Notes: generated from the letters alone by a model not told the origin. Positions 16,781 to 26,353 are shown, numbered from the stretch's first letter. The stretch: 64,000 nt of DNA from JBEBXQ01 sp040391535 (GCA_040391535.1 JBEBXQ010000003.1:28843-92842), one strand, 5' to 3'. Translations and numbers: made by a program.

Positions 16781-17390
16781 TTTTTATGGTGTTTTGAGAT
16801 TCGAAACGCTGATATCTTTTCAGTATTTTCTCAAGAACAGTCCAGCCCGCACCTTGTATCCGCTTATTGACAGATGGCTGTGAAATACCGATGAGATCTG
16901 CAATCTGCTGCTGGTTTTTCTGATGTAGCAACCAATAGATGACTTCCGACTGGTGACGGGTTCTGCTGTTTTCCAGATAATCCATTACATAACAGTGTAT
17001 AGCCCATTCATCATTGAAATCCTCCTCATCTCCTGTAACCCGGTTCCATATTTTCTCTTTTTTCATCGTATCAAGCCCTCTTCCTGAGTATTGAAACGCC
17101 GGTCCGTCAGAATCGGATAGTTTTTTATCCGAAAAATAGGTGACCTCTCCCAATCCTATGGAAATGCGGGTTCTGAATCCTGATTTGAAATGAAGAAAAG
17201 TTTTGATCAGCAGATTTTCTCTTAAACCGCCTTCATCCAGGTAAATCTGAAAACTGTCTCCCCGGATAAAATACTCATACAGGCCACTGCTTTGAGCCGC
17301 CAGATAATCAAATGCTGCTTCCAGTTCTTTGCGTTCCGCTACAGAGAATCCGGTAGAATCATATAAATCGCCTGTCAGAACCTGTTTCAT
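16773..17390 (-). CDS. SatD-family protein with C-terminal helix-turn-helix
   Basis: Protein of 205 residues. The N-terminal part resembles the SatD family: VLTGDLYDSTGF at 4-15, then FIRGDSFQIYLDEGG, RISIGLGEVTYF and SDSDGPAFQYSGRGLD. The order strand-D, GDSF turn, strand, IGLG recalls the palm fold of nucleotide cyclases and GGDEF proteins; this is my inference. The C-terminus holds a helix-turn-helix (QQQIADLIGISQPSVNKRIQ, about 160-179), so it probably binds DNA. It precedes and overlaps the DUF3307 gene, a pairing I believe recurs in Bacteroidota. An AT-rich repeat array sits directly upstream and may be its own operator. Confidence 0.8.
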   Translation of the reverse strand: MKQVLTGDLYDSTGFSVAERKELEAAFDYLAAQSSGLYEYFIRGDSFQIYLDEGGLRENLLIKTFLHFKSGFRTRISIGLGEVTYFSDKKLSDSDGPAFQYSGRGLDTMKKEKIWNRVTGDEEDFNDEWAIHCYVMDYLENSRTRHQSEVIYWLLHQKNQQQIADLIGISQPSVNKRIQGAGWTVLEKILKRYQRFESQNTIKND

Positions 17391-17416
17391 TTTTTATATA
17401 GATATTATTATATATA

Positions 17417-17480
17417 ATTTTATATTATGCATAAAATACGCTATAAAAGTACTTTATAAAATCTATTATTTATAAAAAGT
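17417..17480 (-). repeat. ATAAAA repeat array in the satD promoter region
   Basis: Four copies of ATAAAA (starting 17431, 17443, 17456 and 17472, spacings 12, 13 and 16) and an inverted copy TTTTAT at 17418 lie in the 97-bp stretch before the satD start. Two are framed as GCATAAAAT and GCTATAAAAGT. The spacing near one or one and a half helical turns suggests a protein-binding array, most simply the operator of the SatD helix-turn-helix. Alternatively it is only AT-rich promoter DNA. Confidence 0.45.
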
Positions 17481-17487
17481 GCATATT

Positions 17488-20400
17488 TTATTGAATTTCA
17501 CCATATCCGCCACCACCGGGCGTTTCAATAATAAGCTGATCTTTGGATTTTACCTGAAATTTATAGATTCCGGGCAATCTTTTAACTTTACCCTTTGAAG
17601 TAATCAGGGTATGTTCAGCCGTTTTGCCGGCCCCGCCGCCAGCTACGCCGTATGGGGCAAAGTACCGGTGCTGACCTATTAAGGTTATTTCCAGTGGTTC
17701 CAGAAATTCAAACCGGCGTACTACGCCATTTCCTCCGTTGTATCTGCCCTGTCCGCCGGAATTTTTGCGGATACTGAATTCGAGTAAACGTATCGGGTAT
17801 CTTCGTTCCAGATCCTCAGGATCGGTAATCTGCGTATTCGTCATATGCTGATGAACAGCAGACCGTCCATGAAAACCAGGACCAGCCCCTGTACCGCCGC
17901 CGATGGTTTCATAATAGCCAAAATGCTTGTTACCAAACAGGAAGTTATTCATTGTCCCCTGGCTGCAGGCTACCTGTCCGAAAGCTTTGAGGAGGGTATC
18001 GGTCAGTCGCTGACTGACTTCCGTGTTTCCTCCGACAACGGCCGGACAAGACTCCGGATCATCTGTAAAATCAGGATGTAACAGGCAATCGGGCGGAAGG
18101 ATGATTTCAACATTTTCCATTAATCCGTCATTCAGCGGAATTTCCTTATCTACCAAAAGCCGGAGTACATACAAAACCGTACTGTAAACAATAGCAATGG
18201 TAGCATTCAGATTATGAGGATGCCGGGGAGAGGTTCCGGTAAAGTCAAAAATCTGTTTTTCGGCTGATATATGAACAGTGGCCGAAATTCTGCTGCCGTC
18301 GTCAAGATACTCCGTGGCTTTTAAGGTTTGATTATCAAAAGGTTCAAGCGCATTTTGTAACTGTAAGGTGGCATTTTCCTTAATTAATAACATGTACTTT
18401 TCAAGAACAGCCTGCCCGTAGATATGAGCCAGATCCCTGAACTGGCGGATGCCTTTTTGCAGGGAGGAAAAAGCGGCAAGAATGTCGGCTTCGTTGGCAG
18501 CATAGTCACGGGTAGGATAGGGGCCGTTATTGAAAAGGGATTTGAGCGTATCAGACTGAAATTCATTCCCTTTTACCAGATATTGCGGGGCGATGACCAC
18601 TCCTTCTTCCGCCAGATTAACGGCATCAGGTGGCATGGATCCGGGAGATTTTCCACCAATTTCGGCATGATGCGCCCGGTTGATCACATATCCGATCAGT
18701 GTGCCGTTATCGGTGAACGCTCCAGCCAGTAAGGTAATATCAGGCAGGTGCGAACCTCCGTATTTCGGGTGATTGGTAATAATTACATCACCAGGGCCAA
18801 GGCTCATTTTTTCAAGGATAAGCCGTGCGCAAATTCCCATACTGCCCAAATGAACCGGAATATGCTGGGCGTTGACCAGTAACCTGGCCCTGGGATCGAG
18901 CAATGCACAGGAAAAATCAAGTCTTTCCTTAATATTTACCGAAAAAGCGGTTCGCTGTAGCTGAACCCCCATTTCATCAGCAATAGAGCGGAAGCGGTTA
19001 AGAAAAAGCTGAAGATTAATTTCTTCACTTTTAACAAGTTCCTGATTGGCTTGTTGTTCGTGATGGAAGGCTATAATATCATGATTTTCCTGAACACAGG
19101 CGGTCCAGCCGGAGGGTAGAAAGGAGGAGGACGTTTCGCTCAATACCACTGCAGGCCCGGCGATGAACTGTCCGTGCGTCAGTATATCCCAGTCGTAGCC
19201 ATTTACCGAAGTAACATCAAATTCTTTTTTATAAACCGGATGAATCTTTTTCAGAACAGGGGCAGGACTGCCTTCCGTTTTTATACTAAGAGAAGGCGTA
19301 TGCTGGCGTACTTCTTCCAGCATCAGATGTATGCTTTCCAGCTCAGTGACACTATTGTCAGGGAAATAGCCAAACTGCTGCCAGTAAAGATTTTTAAATT
19401 CCGATAAGGGGTCTTTTGCACTATAGCTGATTTCCAGCGAATTTTCCTGTCCTGCCAGCCGAAGGTGCAGCACAATGAATTTTTCACTGAAGTGGTCAAC
19501 TCCCTGTTTTTTCAGATCAAGCTCGGCTTTCTTTCTCAGTTCCTTTACCCAGCCATTGATTTTATTACGTACATCTTTAAAGGGTTTCAGAACCTGGACA
19601 GAAACAAGGGAGGTGATTTTTGAGATACCAATTCCGGATGCGCTGAATAATCCGGCATCATAAGGCAGAATGATCTGCCGGATGCCAAGAATCTCTGCGA
19701 TCTGGCAGGCATGTAGTCCCCCTGCACCACCAAAGGCAACCAGGGTGTAATCAGCAGGGTCACATCCTTTCGCTACCGAAATTTTACTGAGAGCACCCGC
19801 CATTTTCTCATTGGCAATCTGTTCCAGTCCGGTTAACAGTTCATAGGGTGGGATCATATTGCCGGTGGTTTCGAAAATCAGATTGATCAGATCCTTCAAT
19901 GCATCTACAGCAGCTTTTTGCCTGATCGGGATACTCATTTTTGAAACATCCAGTTTACCAAGCAATAAATTGACATCCGTAATCGTGAGCGGCCCGCCCG
20001 CACCATAGCAGGCTGGTCCCGGTACGGATCCTGCACTTTCCGGTCCTGCCTGTAAACTATGACCATCGAACCAGCAGACTGAACCACCACCTGCCGCTAC
20101 CGTTTCAACCGCCAGGGCAGGATTGTGCAATTCAAAATCTCCGATTTGTGTACGGTAGCTGAGCTCGGGCATTTTGTCAATCCGGGCAGCATCCGTACTG
20201 GTACCTCCCATATCAAAAGTCAGCACCTTTTCCTTTCCAAAAACACGGGCAGTTTCTGTAGCGGCAATTACACCACCGGCCGGCCCGCTGAGCAAACTGT
20301 CTTTAGCGACAAAAACTTTATGGTCTGTCAGCCCGCCTGTACTTGTCATAATCTGCAGCGGACTGTCACCGAGTTTCCCGGTAATGTGATTCAGGTATTG

Positions 20401-21255
20401 ATCAAGAATGGGTTTCAGATACGCATTCACGACAGTCGTTTGTGTTCGTCGCAAATAATGAGAATAAGGAGCAAGCACTGAGGAAACCGAAATATTTTCA
20501 ATACCGGATTTGGCCAAAGCTTTCTGAATTTTTAATTCATTCGAGGAATTAAGAGGCGAATGCAGCAGCGAAACAGCTACGGATTGCGGGTTTTCTATTT
20601 CCGATAATGATTTCAGAAAATCCCTGGAAACTGATTTGATTACCTTGCCGTTTGCGTCCGTTCTTTCTTCTGCTTCGATCGTATGTTCGCATAACATGAA
20701 AGGCTCGGGGATATGATTCTGGAACAGAGACGGCCTTTTTTGAGTATTAATATACAGTAAGTCCTTAAATCCCTGCGAGATAACAAGTGTTGTGGGAGCT
20801 CCCTTTTTTTCAAGAAGAGCATTGGTTCCTTTCGTGGTACCCAAACGCATCTCCAAAGGCGGAAGCTTTTCCTTCAAAGGTGTATTGGTAATCAACCGGG
20901 TAGCAAGAACAGGTGCTTCTTCATCAGAGCTCAGCTCAAAATCATGGTTTATGAAAGAGGGTAGATTATCTTCCAGTGTTAAAGTGTTGTGTAAATAATT
21001 GATATGCAGTAGTTTGCTTTGGATAGTATACTCCGGAACAAAAAACCGGTAATGTTCGAGTAATTTACTGTCAAAATTCCATGAAGCTTCAAATTCGTAG
21101 ACGAACGGATTGATTTTCCGGATAATCCTTCCGCGCAATCTTCCGGTACTCAAAACTTTTATTTTGTACTTATTATCGTTAGGGTCGATACCGATACAAT
21201 CCGTAAAGGTACCTCCCGTATCAATCCATATTCTCCATTTTTTATTCTGCTGCAT
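17488..21255 (-). CDS. fused hydantoinase A/B (5-oxoprolinase-type)
   Basis: A 1255-residue protein joining a HyuA half (about 1-720) and a HyuB half (about 735-1250), as in eukaryotic-type 5-oxoprolinases that cleave 5-oxo-L-proline to glutamate with ATP. The ATP-binding start IDTGGTFTD is at 11-19. FDMGGTSTDAARID and FGGAGGLHACQIAEIL mark the later HyuA part. HyuB is recognised by VQLQRTAFSVNIKERLDFSC, HPKYGGSHLPDITL and the glycine-rich ending ETPGGGGYG. Both halves appear complete. Hydantoinases acting on other cyclic amides share this architecture, so the substrate is likely but not certain. The upstream PIG-L gene is 90 bp away on the same strand. Confidence 0.9.
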   Translation of the reverse strand: MQQNKKWRIWIDTGGTFTDCIGIDPNDNKYKIKVLSTGRLRGRIIRKINPFVYEFEASWNFDSKLLEHYRFFVPEYTIQSKLLHINYLHNTLTLEDNLPSFINHDFELSSDEEAPVLATRLITNTPLKEKLPPLEMRLGTTKGTNALLEKKGAPTTLVISQGFKDLLYINTQKRPSLFQNHIPEPFMLCEHTIEAEERTDANGKVIKSVSRDFLKSLSEIENPQSVAVSLLHSPLNSSNELKIQKALAKSGIENISVSSVLAPYSHYLRRTQTTVVNAYLKPILDQYLNHITGKLGDSPLQIMTSTGGLTDHKVFVAKDSLLSGPAGGVIAATETARVFGKEKVLTFDMGGTSTDAARIDKMPELSYRTQIGDFELHNPALAVETVAAGGGSVCWFDGHSLQAGPESAGSVPGPACYGAGGPLTITDVNLLLGKLDVSKMSIPIRQKAAVDALKDLINLIFETTGNMIPPYELLTGLEQIANEKMAGALSKISVAKGCDPADYTLVAFGGAGGLHACQIAEILGIRQIILPYDAGLFSASGIGISKITSLVSVQVLKPFKDVRNKINGWVKELRKKAELDLKKQGVDHFSEKFIVLHLRLAGQENSLEISYSAKDPLSEFKNLYWQQFGYFPDNSVTELESIHLMLEEVRQHTPSLSIKTEGSPAPVLKKIHPVYKKEFDVTSVNGYDWDILTHGQFIAGPAVVLSETSSSFLPSGWTACVQENHDIIAFHHEQQANQELVKSEEINLQLFLNRFRSIADEMGVQLQRTAFSVNIKERLDFSCALLDPRARLLVNAQHIPVHLGSMGICARLILEKMSLGPGDVIITNHPKYGGSHLPDITLLAGAFTDNGTLIGYVINRAHHAEIGGKSPGSMPPDAVNLAEEGVVIAPQYLVKGNEFQSDTLKSLFNNGPYPTRDYAANEADILAAFSSLQKGIRQFRDLAHIYGQAVLEKYMLLIKENATLQLQNALEPFDNQTLKATEYLDDGSRISATVHISAEKQIFDFTGTSPRHPHNLNATIAIVYSTVLYVLRLLVDKEIPLNDGLMENVEIILPPDCLLHPDFTDDPESCPAVVGGNTEVSQRLTDTLLKAFGQVACSQGTMNNFLFGNKHFGYYETIGGGTGAGPGFHGRSAVHQHMTNTQITDPEDLERRYPIRLLEFSIRKNSGGQGRYNGGNGVVRRFEFLEPLEITLIGQHRYFAPYGVAGGGAGKTAEHTLITSKGKVKRLPGIYKFQVKSKDQLIIETPGGGGYGEIQ

Positions 21256-21345
21256 AGAATGGGTATAAACTTGTATTCAAAATTAAAATCACTGATAAAT
21301 AGTATTTACAAAAACAGGTTCTGATTTCCTTATCTCAAAGAGATG

Positions 21346-23826
21346 TTATTTCCCTGCTGATATAATATTAGCAAATAAACGATAAGCTCCTGTCACACCG
21401 GCGGGTAATTCACGGAAAAATGAGAGCCCTGTGTATACAAAATTACCTTTACCATATTTCGCATGAATAAGCATTCCATTTTTAGGTGCTTCACCGGTAT
21501 CATTGGCTGATAACAGTGCTACATATTCAGGCGACCATTCAGCAGCAAAATATAATCCCCGTTCCTGGATCCAGTTGTTGAAGTCAGCCTGTGTAATTTT
21601 ATTGGGATGATTAAGAAGATTATGTTCCGGGATCAGAAATCGTATTTCAGCGTCTTCTTCCGATACACGGTCACGACCTATTGTGAAAGGATAGGGGCCT
21701 GGGTTTTTAACATTCATTCCGAAGGCTGTGTTATACTGAACCAATAAAGTTCCTCCGTTTTTTACATAATCCATGAGTTTGTGCTGGAAAAACGGAAGCC
21801 GCTCATCAGTGTTATAGGCACGTACACCCAGTACAATGGCATCGAGGCCTGACAAATCGGTATCCGGGTTAGAGGTAGAAACATCAATAACCTGGCAGCC
21901 CATCTGTTTAAGTGCCTTCGGGATATCATCTCCTGCTCCGGCTATATACCCGACTTTCTTTGCCAGCGTCCTGACTTCCACTCTGGCTGCTTTGGTTTCA
22001 GCGACCGGAAACAAAGTTTGCCTGGGGATATGTTTATATGAAATGGTACGAACAGAATGTGCTGTTTCAGCATTGTTATGATCAATCTTTATCAGGGCAC
22101 GGATCACCTGTTCGTCGGTTTGTCCGGGCGGCGATAAATTAAAGACTACCTGTTTTTCATCGTTTTTCTCTTCAATATCGAATGAAACGGATTCCGGAAC
22201 AGATTTCCATCCTTTGGGTAACTGAAGGCTAACAGTTCCATGAATGTCTGATTTACCGGCGATTATGGTGAGCTTAACTGCTTTGGATGTTTGATCAGTA
22301 AACAGATAAACAGGTTCATCGAAGTTAACCATTACGGCCGGTCTGATTTCAAATGGGCGGTATACTTCACCGTCTATGGGATCATTTTGCTTGAAAACCA
22401 ATGGTTTATGATATTCAAATTGTTCGCCCGCTATTTCAAAAATATAGGAAGTAAAAATCTCCGGAATACTTTCGGGCTGACCGATGAGACGAGGATCCGA
22501 AACGTCGAAGCTTCCTTTTTGCATCGGCTTTTCCAGCCAGTACGGTTGTGTGATGCGGATGGTTCCGGGAAGTGAAATCCGGGATGAAACACGGACAGCC
22601 TCATTCAGATTAAGGTTTGTATTCAGCACTGAATCTTTGCCGGATGGTTTCCACTGAATTGCTTTAAGGGTTACCGGAAAATCTGCCTGCTTTACTACTG
22701 AAGTATTGATATCAATTGCTTCTCCGGGTGATGATGCGTATTCAGTACCGGTGCTTTCAAACCAAAGTCCCAGACAGTCTTTTATGATTTGCCTGATCTC
22801 CTCGCTTTTGGCTGATACGTAAATATCCGAAGCATCGAGCTTTTGTAATTCCTTATAAAGTCTGACAAGGTCGGGTACTGATTGTTGCGGAGATTCAATT
22901 TTGTATTCTTTGATGATCTTTCTGACCATCGACGCAGCTGCCTGGCTGCCGGGAACCCTTTGCCAGGTAGTATCAATTCCGTCAAACATGCTTTTTGCAG
23001 CCACTTGTCCACCTTTGTGGATAAGATATTCGATCCTTGCATCACGAACAGCCGTAGAGCCAAATCCCTGGCTTTTGTGCTGACTTCGGCTTTCTGCGGC
23101 AATTTCAGTATATGACCGGCCCATCAGCGGATTATACAGGCCCAGTTCTACAGGGATAAAACTTGCATTTTCATCTTTCGGAGCCTGGTTGCTAAAACCC
23201 GGTGAATAGGTATTCCATACAATTCGTTTTGCCTGCCAGGGTTTTACATAAGCAAGCTGTTCGGCAAATGAATTTTTATCAGCAGAAAGATGAAATGCTT
23301 TTTCGGCCAGTACTGCAGAACTCTGATGATGGCCATGACCGGCGCGTGGGTCCGGCGGAAAACGTGTGATGATTACATCAGGCTGGTATTTCCGGATGAC
23401 CCATACCACATCACTCAGTATTTTTTCCTCATTCCAGAATTCCAGCGTTTCATCTTTGGTTTTTGAAAATCCGAAATCATAAGCACGGGAAAAGAACTGT
23501 TCGGCTCCGTCAATTTTTCGGGCGGCCAGTAATTCCTGCGTTCGTATGACTCCGATGTTGTAACCCTGCTCGGTACCAATAAGGTTTTGTCCGCCGTCGC
23601 CGCGGGTCAGGGAAAGGTATCCTGTACGGGTAAGTTTTTCTCTGGATAAATAGGTGAGCATCAGCGTATTTTCATCATCAGGGTGTGCTGCTATGTACAA
23701 TACAGAAGCTAAAACATCCAGTTTTTTTATTTTCTGGTAAATTTCTGAAGAAGGAACAGGGGCTGTTTGTGCCGCTAAAAAGTTGGAAAGGCAAAGGGCA
23801 AAGATCAGAGAACAGATTTTTTTCAT
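21346..23826 (-). CDS. exported PIG-L family deacetylase with C-terminal ThuA-like domain
   Basis: The likely start is ATG at 23826 (826 residues), because MKKICSLIFALCLSNFLAAQ is a clean signal peptide; an ATG eight codons upstream (23850) would spoil it. The PIG-L/LmbE zinc motif AHPDDE is at 47-52 and its partner GHGHH at 163-167, so a zinc-dependent N-deacetylase is expected (about residues 30-290). A long beta-rich middle follows. The last 200 residues contain YIAGAGDDIPKALKQMG and LDAIVLGVRAYNTDER, resembling a ThuA/glutamine amidotransferase-like Rossmann fold. It would act outside the cytoplasm on an N-acetylated sugar or glycoconjugate; the substrate is not known. Confidence 0.88.
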   Translation of the reverse strand: MKKICSLIFALCLSNFLAAQTAPVPSSEIYQKIKKLDVLASVLYIAAHPDDENTLMLTYLSREKLTRTGYLSLTRGDGGQNLIGTEQGYNIGVIRTQELLAARKIDGAEQFFSRAYDFGFSKTKDETLEFWNEEKILSDVVWVIRKYQPDVIITRFPPDPRAGHGHHQSSAVLAEKAFHLSADKNSFAEQLAYVKPWQAKRIVWNTYSPGFSNQAPKDENASFIPVELGLYNPLMGRSYTEIAAESRSQHKSQGFGSTAVRDARIEYLIHKGGQVAAKSMFDGIDTTWQRVPGSQAAASMVRKIIKEYKIESPQQSVPDLVRLYKELQKLDASDIYVSAKSEEIRQIIKDCLGLWFESTGTEYASSPGEAIDINTSVVKQADFPVTLKAIQWKPSGKDSVLNTNLNLNEAVRVSSRISLPGTIRITQPYWLEKPMQKGSFDVSDPRLIGQPESIPEIFTSYIFEIAGEQFEYHKPLVFKQNDPIDGEVYRPFEIRPAVMVNFDEPVYLFTDQTSKAVKLTIIAGKSDIHGTVSLQLPKGWKSVPESVSFDIEEKNDEKQVVFNLSPPGQTDEQVIRALIKIDHNNAETAHSVRTISYKHIPRQTLFPVAETKAARVEVRTLAKKVGYIAGAGDDIPKALKQMGCQVIDVSTSNPDTDLSGLDAIVLGVRAYNTDERLPFFQHKLMDYVKNGGTLLVQYNTAFGMNVKNPGPYPFTIGRDRVSEEDAEIRFLIPEHNLLNHPNKITQADFNNWIQERGLYFAAEWSPEYVALLSANDTGEAPKNGMLIHAKYGKGNFVYTGLSFFRELPAGVTGAYRLFANIISAGK

Positions 23827-23916
23827 CGGGATTTTTTGGATTCTCAACAATTGAAAGCATTAATATACAGCCTTTCTGTGAAGTCCGTTTCTGTTTCTGC
23901 ACATTTAATTTCAATT

Positions 23917-24549
23917 TCAAAGCGTCCAGACCAATGTATATCCGTTCCACACTTCATAATGAAGATCAACCGATTCTGCTGTTTTATCATTAGCAAAAAG
24001 ATGAATGGTAACCAATCCGGTCTTGTCCTTAACAAATGGCAGTACGGTAATATCCTCTTTCATATTGAGAGCGGGATTCCTGCAATATTTAAACCCTGCT
24101 TCCTTTATACTCCATAGAATATGAAGCATTTCAATATCCTGCAAATCGCCAAAGGATTTTATTTCATTTTCATTTATAAAATATGATTTTGCACGGATGA
24201 TCTTATTGGCTGTTATTTTTTGAATGTCAATTCCGGTATTACGCTTATCATTCAGTAATATTGCTACGTAATCTGCGGAGTGGCTGATGGATATTTGTAT
24301 CGGTGATTTCAGAAATGGCTGTCCGCCAGGATGATAAAATATTTCCGTTTTCTGTCCGGCAAATGAATTGAGTAATGCTCTGACAGCGAGCCATTGCATC
24401 TGCTTTTCTGGGCTTTTGATTCCTTGCAGGCGAATAAGTTCGGCAGGGGTAAGCTCAGCAAGATCATATAGAAAATGCGGTGACTCCTCTATTTTCCAAA
24501 CGAGCAGTGTGTTACCGCCTTTGAATTTTTTACTGATATGTAAACCCAT
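23917..24549 (-). CDS. 4'-phosphopantetheinyl transferase (Sfp type)
   Basis: Transfers the phosphopantetheine arm of CoA to carrier proteins (210 residues). The two diagnostic motifs are present: NTGIDIQKI, giving the magnesium-binding Asp, and LWSIKEAGFKY, the W-S-x-K-E-A motif. SISHSADYVAILL before them holds the conserved His. It is short like Bacteroidota family members and would serve fatty acid synthase ACP or a secondary-metabolite carrier; no polyketide or peptide synthetase gene lies in the window. Its start is only 15 bp from the divergent C45-like gene, so the promoters of each lie inside the other gene. Confidence 0.9.
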   Translation of the reverse strand: MGLHISKKFKGGNTLLVWKIEESPHFLYDLAELTPAELIRLQGIKSPEKQMQWLAVRALLNSFAGQKTEIFYHPGGQPFLKSPIQISISHSADYVAILLNDKRNTGIDIQKITANKIIRAKSYFINENEIKSFGDLQDIEMLHILWSIKEAGFKYCRNPALNMKEDITVLPFVKDKTGLVTIHLFANDKTAESVDLHYEVWNGYTLVWTL

Positions 24550-24564
24550 TTATTGCAACCGGGA

Positions 24565-26262
24565 ATGAAACTGATAAAACAAGGTTTAAAGATACTAGTA
24601 ATTGTAATCGGTACTGTTTTTGTTCTCTTTTTGATTTTGTCAGGAGTGCTGGAGTGGTACATGCGGTTTCCTGAACCGGTAGAAAAAAGGGAGAGGATCA
24701 ATCCGGCAAATATAAAAAGGATTGAACTTGGCAAAGACCATTATCAGGCAGGAAATTCGTGGCTGAGAAAAAATGAATACGGGATCTGGGAAATGTACCT
24801 GGAAGGGGCTCCTTATGAAAGAGGTGTAACGTACGGTGTGCTGGCCAGGGAACTGATGGAAAAACAGGAGGTTGTCTTTGTTGATCAGATCAGGGAGATG
24901 ATTCCCGATAAGCGGTTATTATACTTTCTGAAATATTTTATAGCCCTGTTCAACAAGGATATATATAATTATATAAATGAGGAAAATCTCAGGGAGATAT
25001 ACGGGATATCACATTCATTTTCAGACAAATTTGATTTTATAGGGGAAAATTACTTCAGGATTCTGAATTACCATGCAGCACATGATATCGGGCATGCCCT
25101 GGTGGATATGAATATGGTGGGTTGTACTTCCTTTGCGGTTAATGGTGCTTTTTCCGAAGATTCAAGCCTGCTGATCGGTCGTAATTTTGATTTTAACATG
25201 GGCGACCGGTTTTCAGAGGATAAAATGATTGTTTTTCTGAATCCCGATCAGGGTTATAAGCTGGCCTATTATACGTGGGCAGGCTTTACGGGCGTGGTTT
25301 CGGGCATGAACGAAAAGGGGCTGACCGTAACGCTCAATGCTTCAAAATCGGCAATGCCTTATGGGGCTAAGGAGCCGGTTTCGTTGCTGGCCAGAGAGAT
25401 ACTGCAGTATTGTGCAACGATTGAAGAGGCCAATACACTGGCTGCCGGAAGACAGCTTTTTGTATCAGAATCATTGCTGATTGGCTCTGCCGCTGACCAT
25501 ACTGCCGCAATTATTGAAAAATCACCGGAAAAACAGGATATTTTTTACAGTAAAAATAATCTGCTGGTTTGTTCCAATCATTATCAGAGTAAGGCATTTT
25601 CTGAAGACAGTTCTAATGTACAGAATATAAAATATAGTGATTCTCAGTACCGGTTCGACCGGATGAATCAGCTTATTAGTCAGCATTTACCGCTTGATTA
25701 TCTGAAGGCTTCGGATATTCTCCGTGATCAGCGGGGTATTGATAATCAGTTTATAGGGTATGGTAATCCAAAGGCTATCAATCAGTTACTTGCGCATCAT
25801 GCTGTGATTTTCAAGCCGGAAAGCAAACAAATGTGGATATCAACTCATCCATACCAGTTAGGGGTGTTTCTGCATTATGATCTGGACAAAGTATTCACCC
25901 ATACAGAAGAAAAACATAACATCACCTCCAACGATTTTCTTATCCCTGCTGATCCGTTTTTGCAAACTGCTGACCTGAAGAAATTTGAACAATTTAAAGC
26001 TACCAAAAGGAAAATTCAGAATAGCTTAATGAGTGGTAAAACGATACGGCTTCAGGATGCGGAAATCAGTCAGTTTATCGAAAATAATCCTGAAAGCTAT
26101 GTTACTTATCTTACACTGGGAGATTATTTTTCATCAACAGGTAACCATGAAAGAGCGGCTGATTATTACAAGCAGTCTTTGACTAAAGAGGTCGCCTCAC
26201 AAAAAGAAACAGAGGCCATAACCGGGAAAATGACCTCTGCTCTACGTACTATTAATCGTTAA
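24565..26262 (+). CDS. membrane-anchored C45-like acyltransferase/amidase with TPR-like tail
   Basis: The start is taken at ATG 24565 (565 residues); a TTG four codons earlier is less likely. Residues 8-30 form an N-terminal membrane anchor (LKILVIVIGTVFVLFLIL). A peptidase C45 / acyl-CoA:6-aminopenicillanate-type Ntn-hydrolase domain follows at about 75-430. It has GAPYERGVTYGVLARELM and the probable nucleophile Cys187 in GCTSFAV, then LIGRNFDF and GFTGVVSGMNEKGLTVTLN. In this family maturation exposes the Cys; here it lies far inside the chain. The C-terminal 60 residues (YLTLGDYFSSTGNHERAADYYKQSL) look like a TPR unit. It likely cleaves or forms an amide bond outside the cytoplasm; substrate unknown. 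Confidence 0.82.
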   Translation: MKLIKQGLKILVIVIGTVFVLFLILSGVLEWYMRFPEPVEKRERINPANIKRIELGKDHYQAGNSWLRKNEYGIWEMYLEGAPYERGVTYGVLARELMEKQEVVFVDQIREMIPDKRLLYFLKYFIALFNKDIYNYINEENLREIYGISHSFSDKFDFIGENYFRILNYHAAHDIGHALVDMNMVGCTSFAVNGAFSEDSSLLIGRNFDFNMGDRFSEDKMIVFLNPDQGYKLAYYTWAGFTGVVSGMNEKGLTVTLNASKSAMPYGAKEPVSLLAREILQYCATIEEANTLAAGRQLFVSESLLIGSAADHTAAIIEKSPEKQDIFYSKNNLLVCSNHYQSKAFSEDSSNVQNIKYSDSQYRFDRMNQLISQHLPLDYLKASDILRDQRGIDNQFIGYGNPKAINQLLAHHAVIFKPESKQMWISTHPYQLGVFLHYDLDKVFTHTEEKHNITSNDFLIPADPFLQTADLKKFEQFKATKRKIQNSLMSGKTIRLQDAEISQFIENNPESYVTYLTLGDYFSSTGNHERAADYYKQSLTKEVASQKETEAITGKMTSALRTINR

Positions 26263-26323
26263 TTTATTGATGAAGTGTACCTTGACATTACATTTATTCT
26301 TATTTCAGAATGTTGAATACTAG

Positions 26324-26353
26324 AAAAGTACCCCGAAAACTCAGGGTACTTTT
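26324..26353. terminator. bidirectional terminator between convergent genes
   Basis: AAAAGTACCC (26324-26333) and GGGTACTTTT (26344-26353) form a perfect 10-bp stem with a ten-base loop and A/T runs on both sides. It serves the C45-like gene on the plus strand and the CoA-transferase gene on the minus strand. Confidence 0.87.

Noticed and set aside
17391..17487. A CRISPR array or other ordered repeat
   Set aside because: Repeats are only six bases with varied spacing and no spacers; an operator or AT-rich promoter is the simpler reading.
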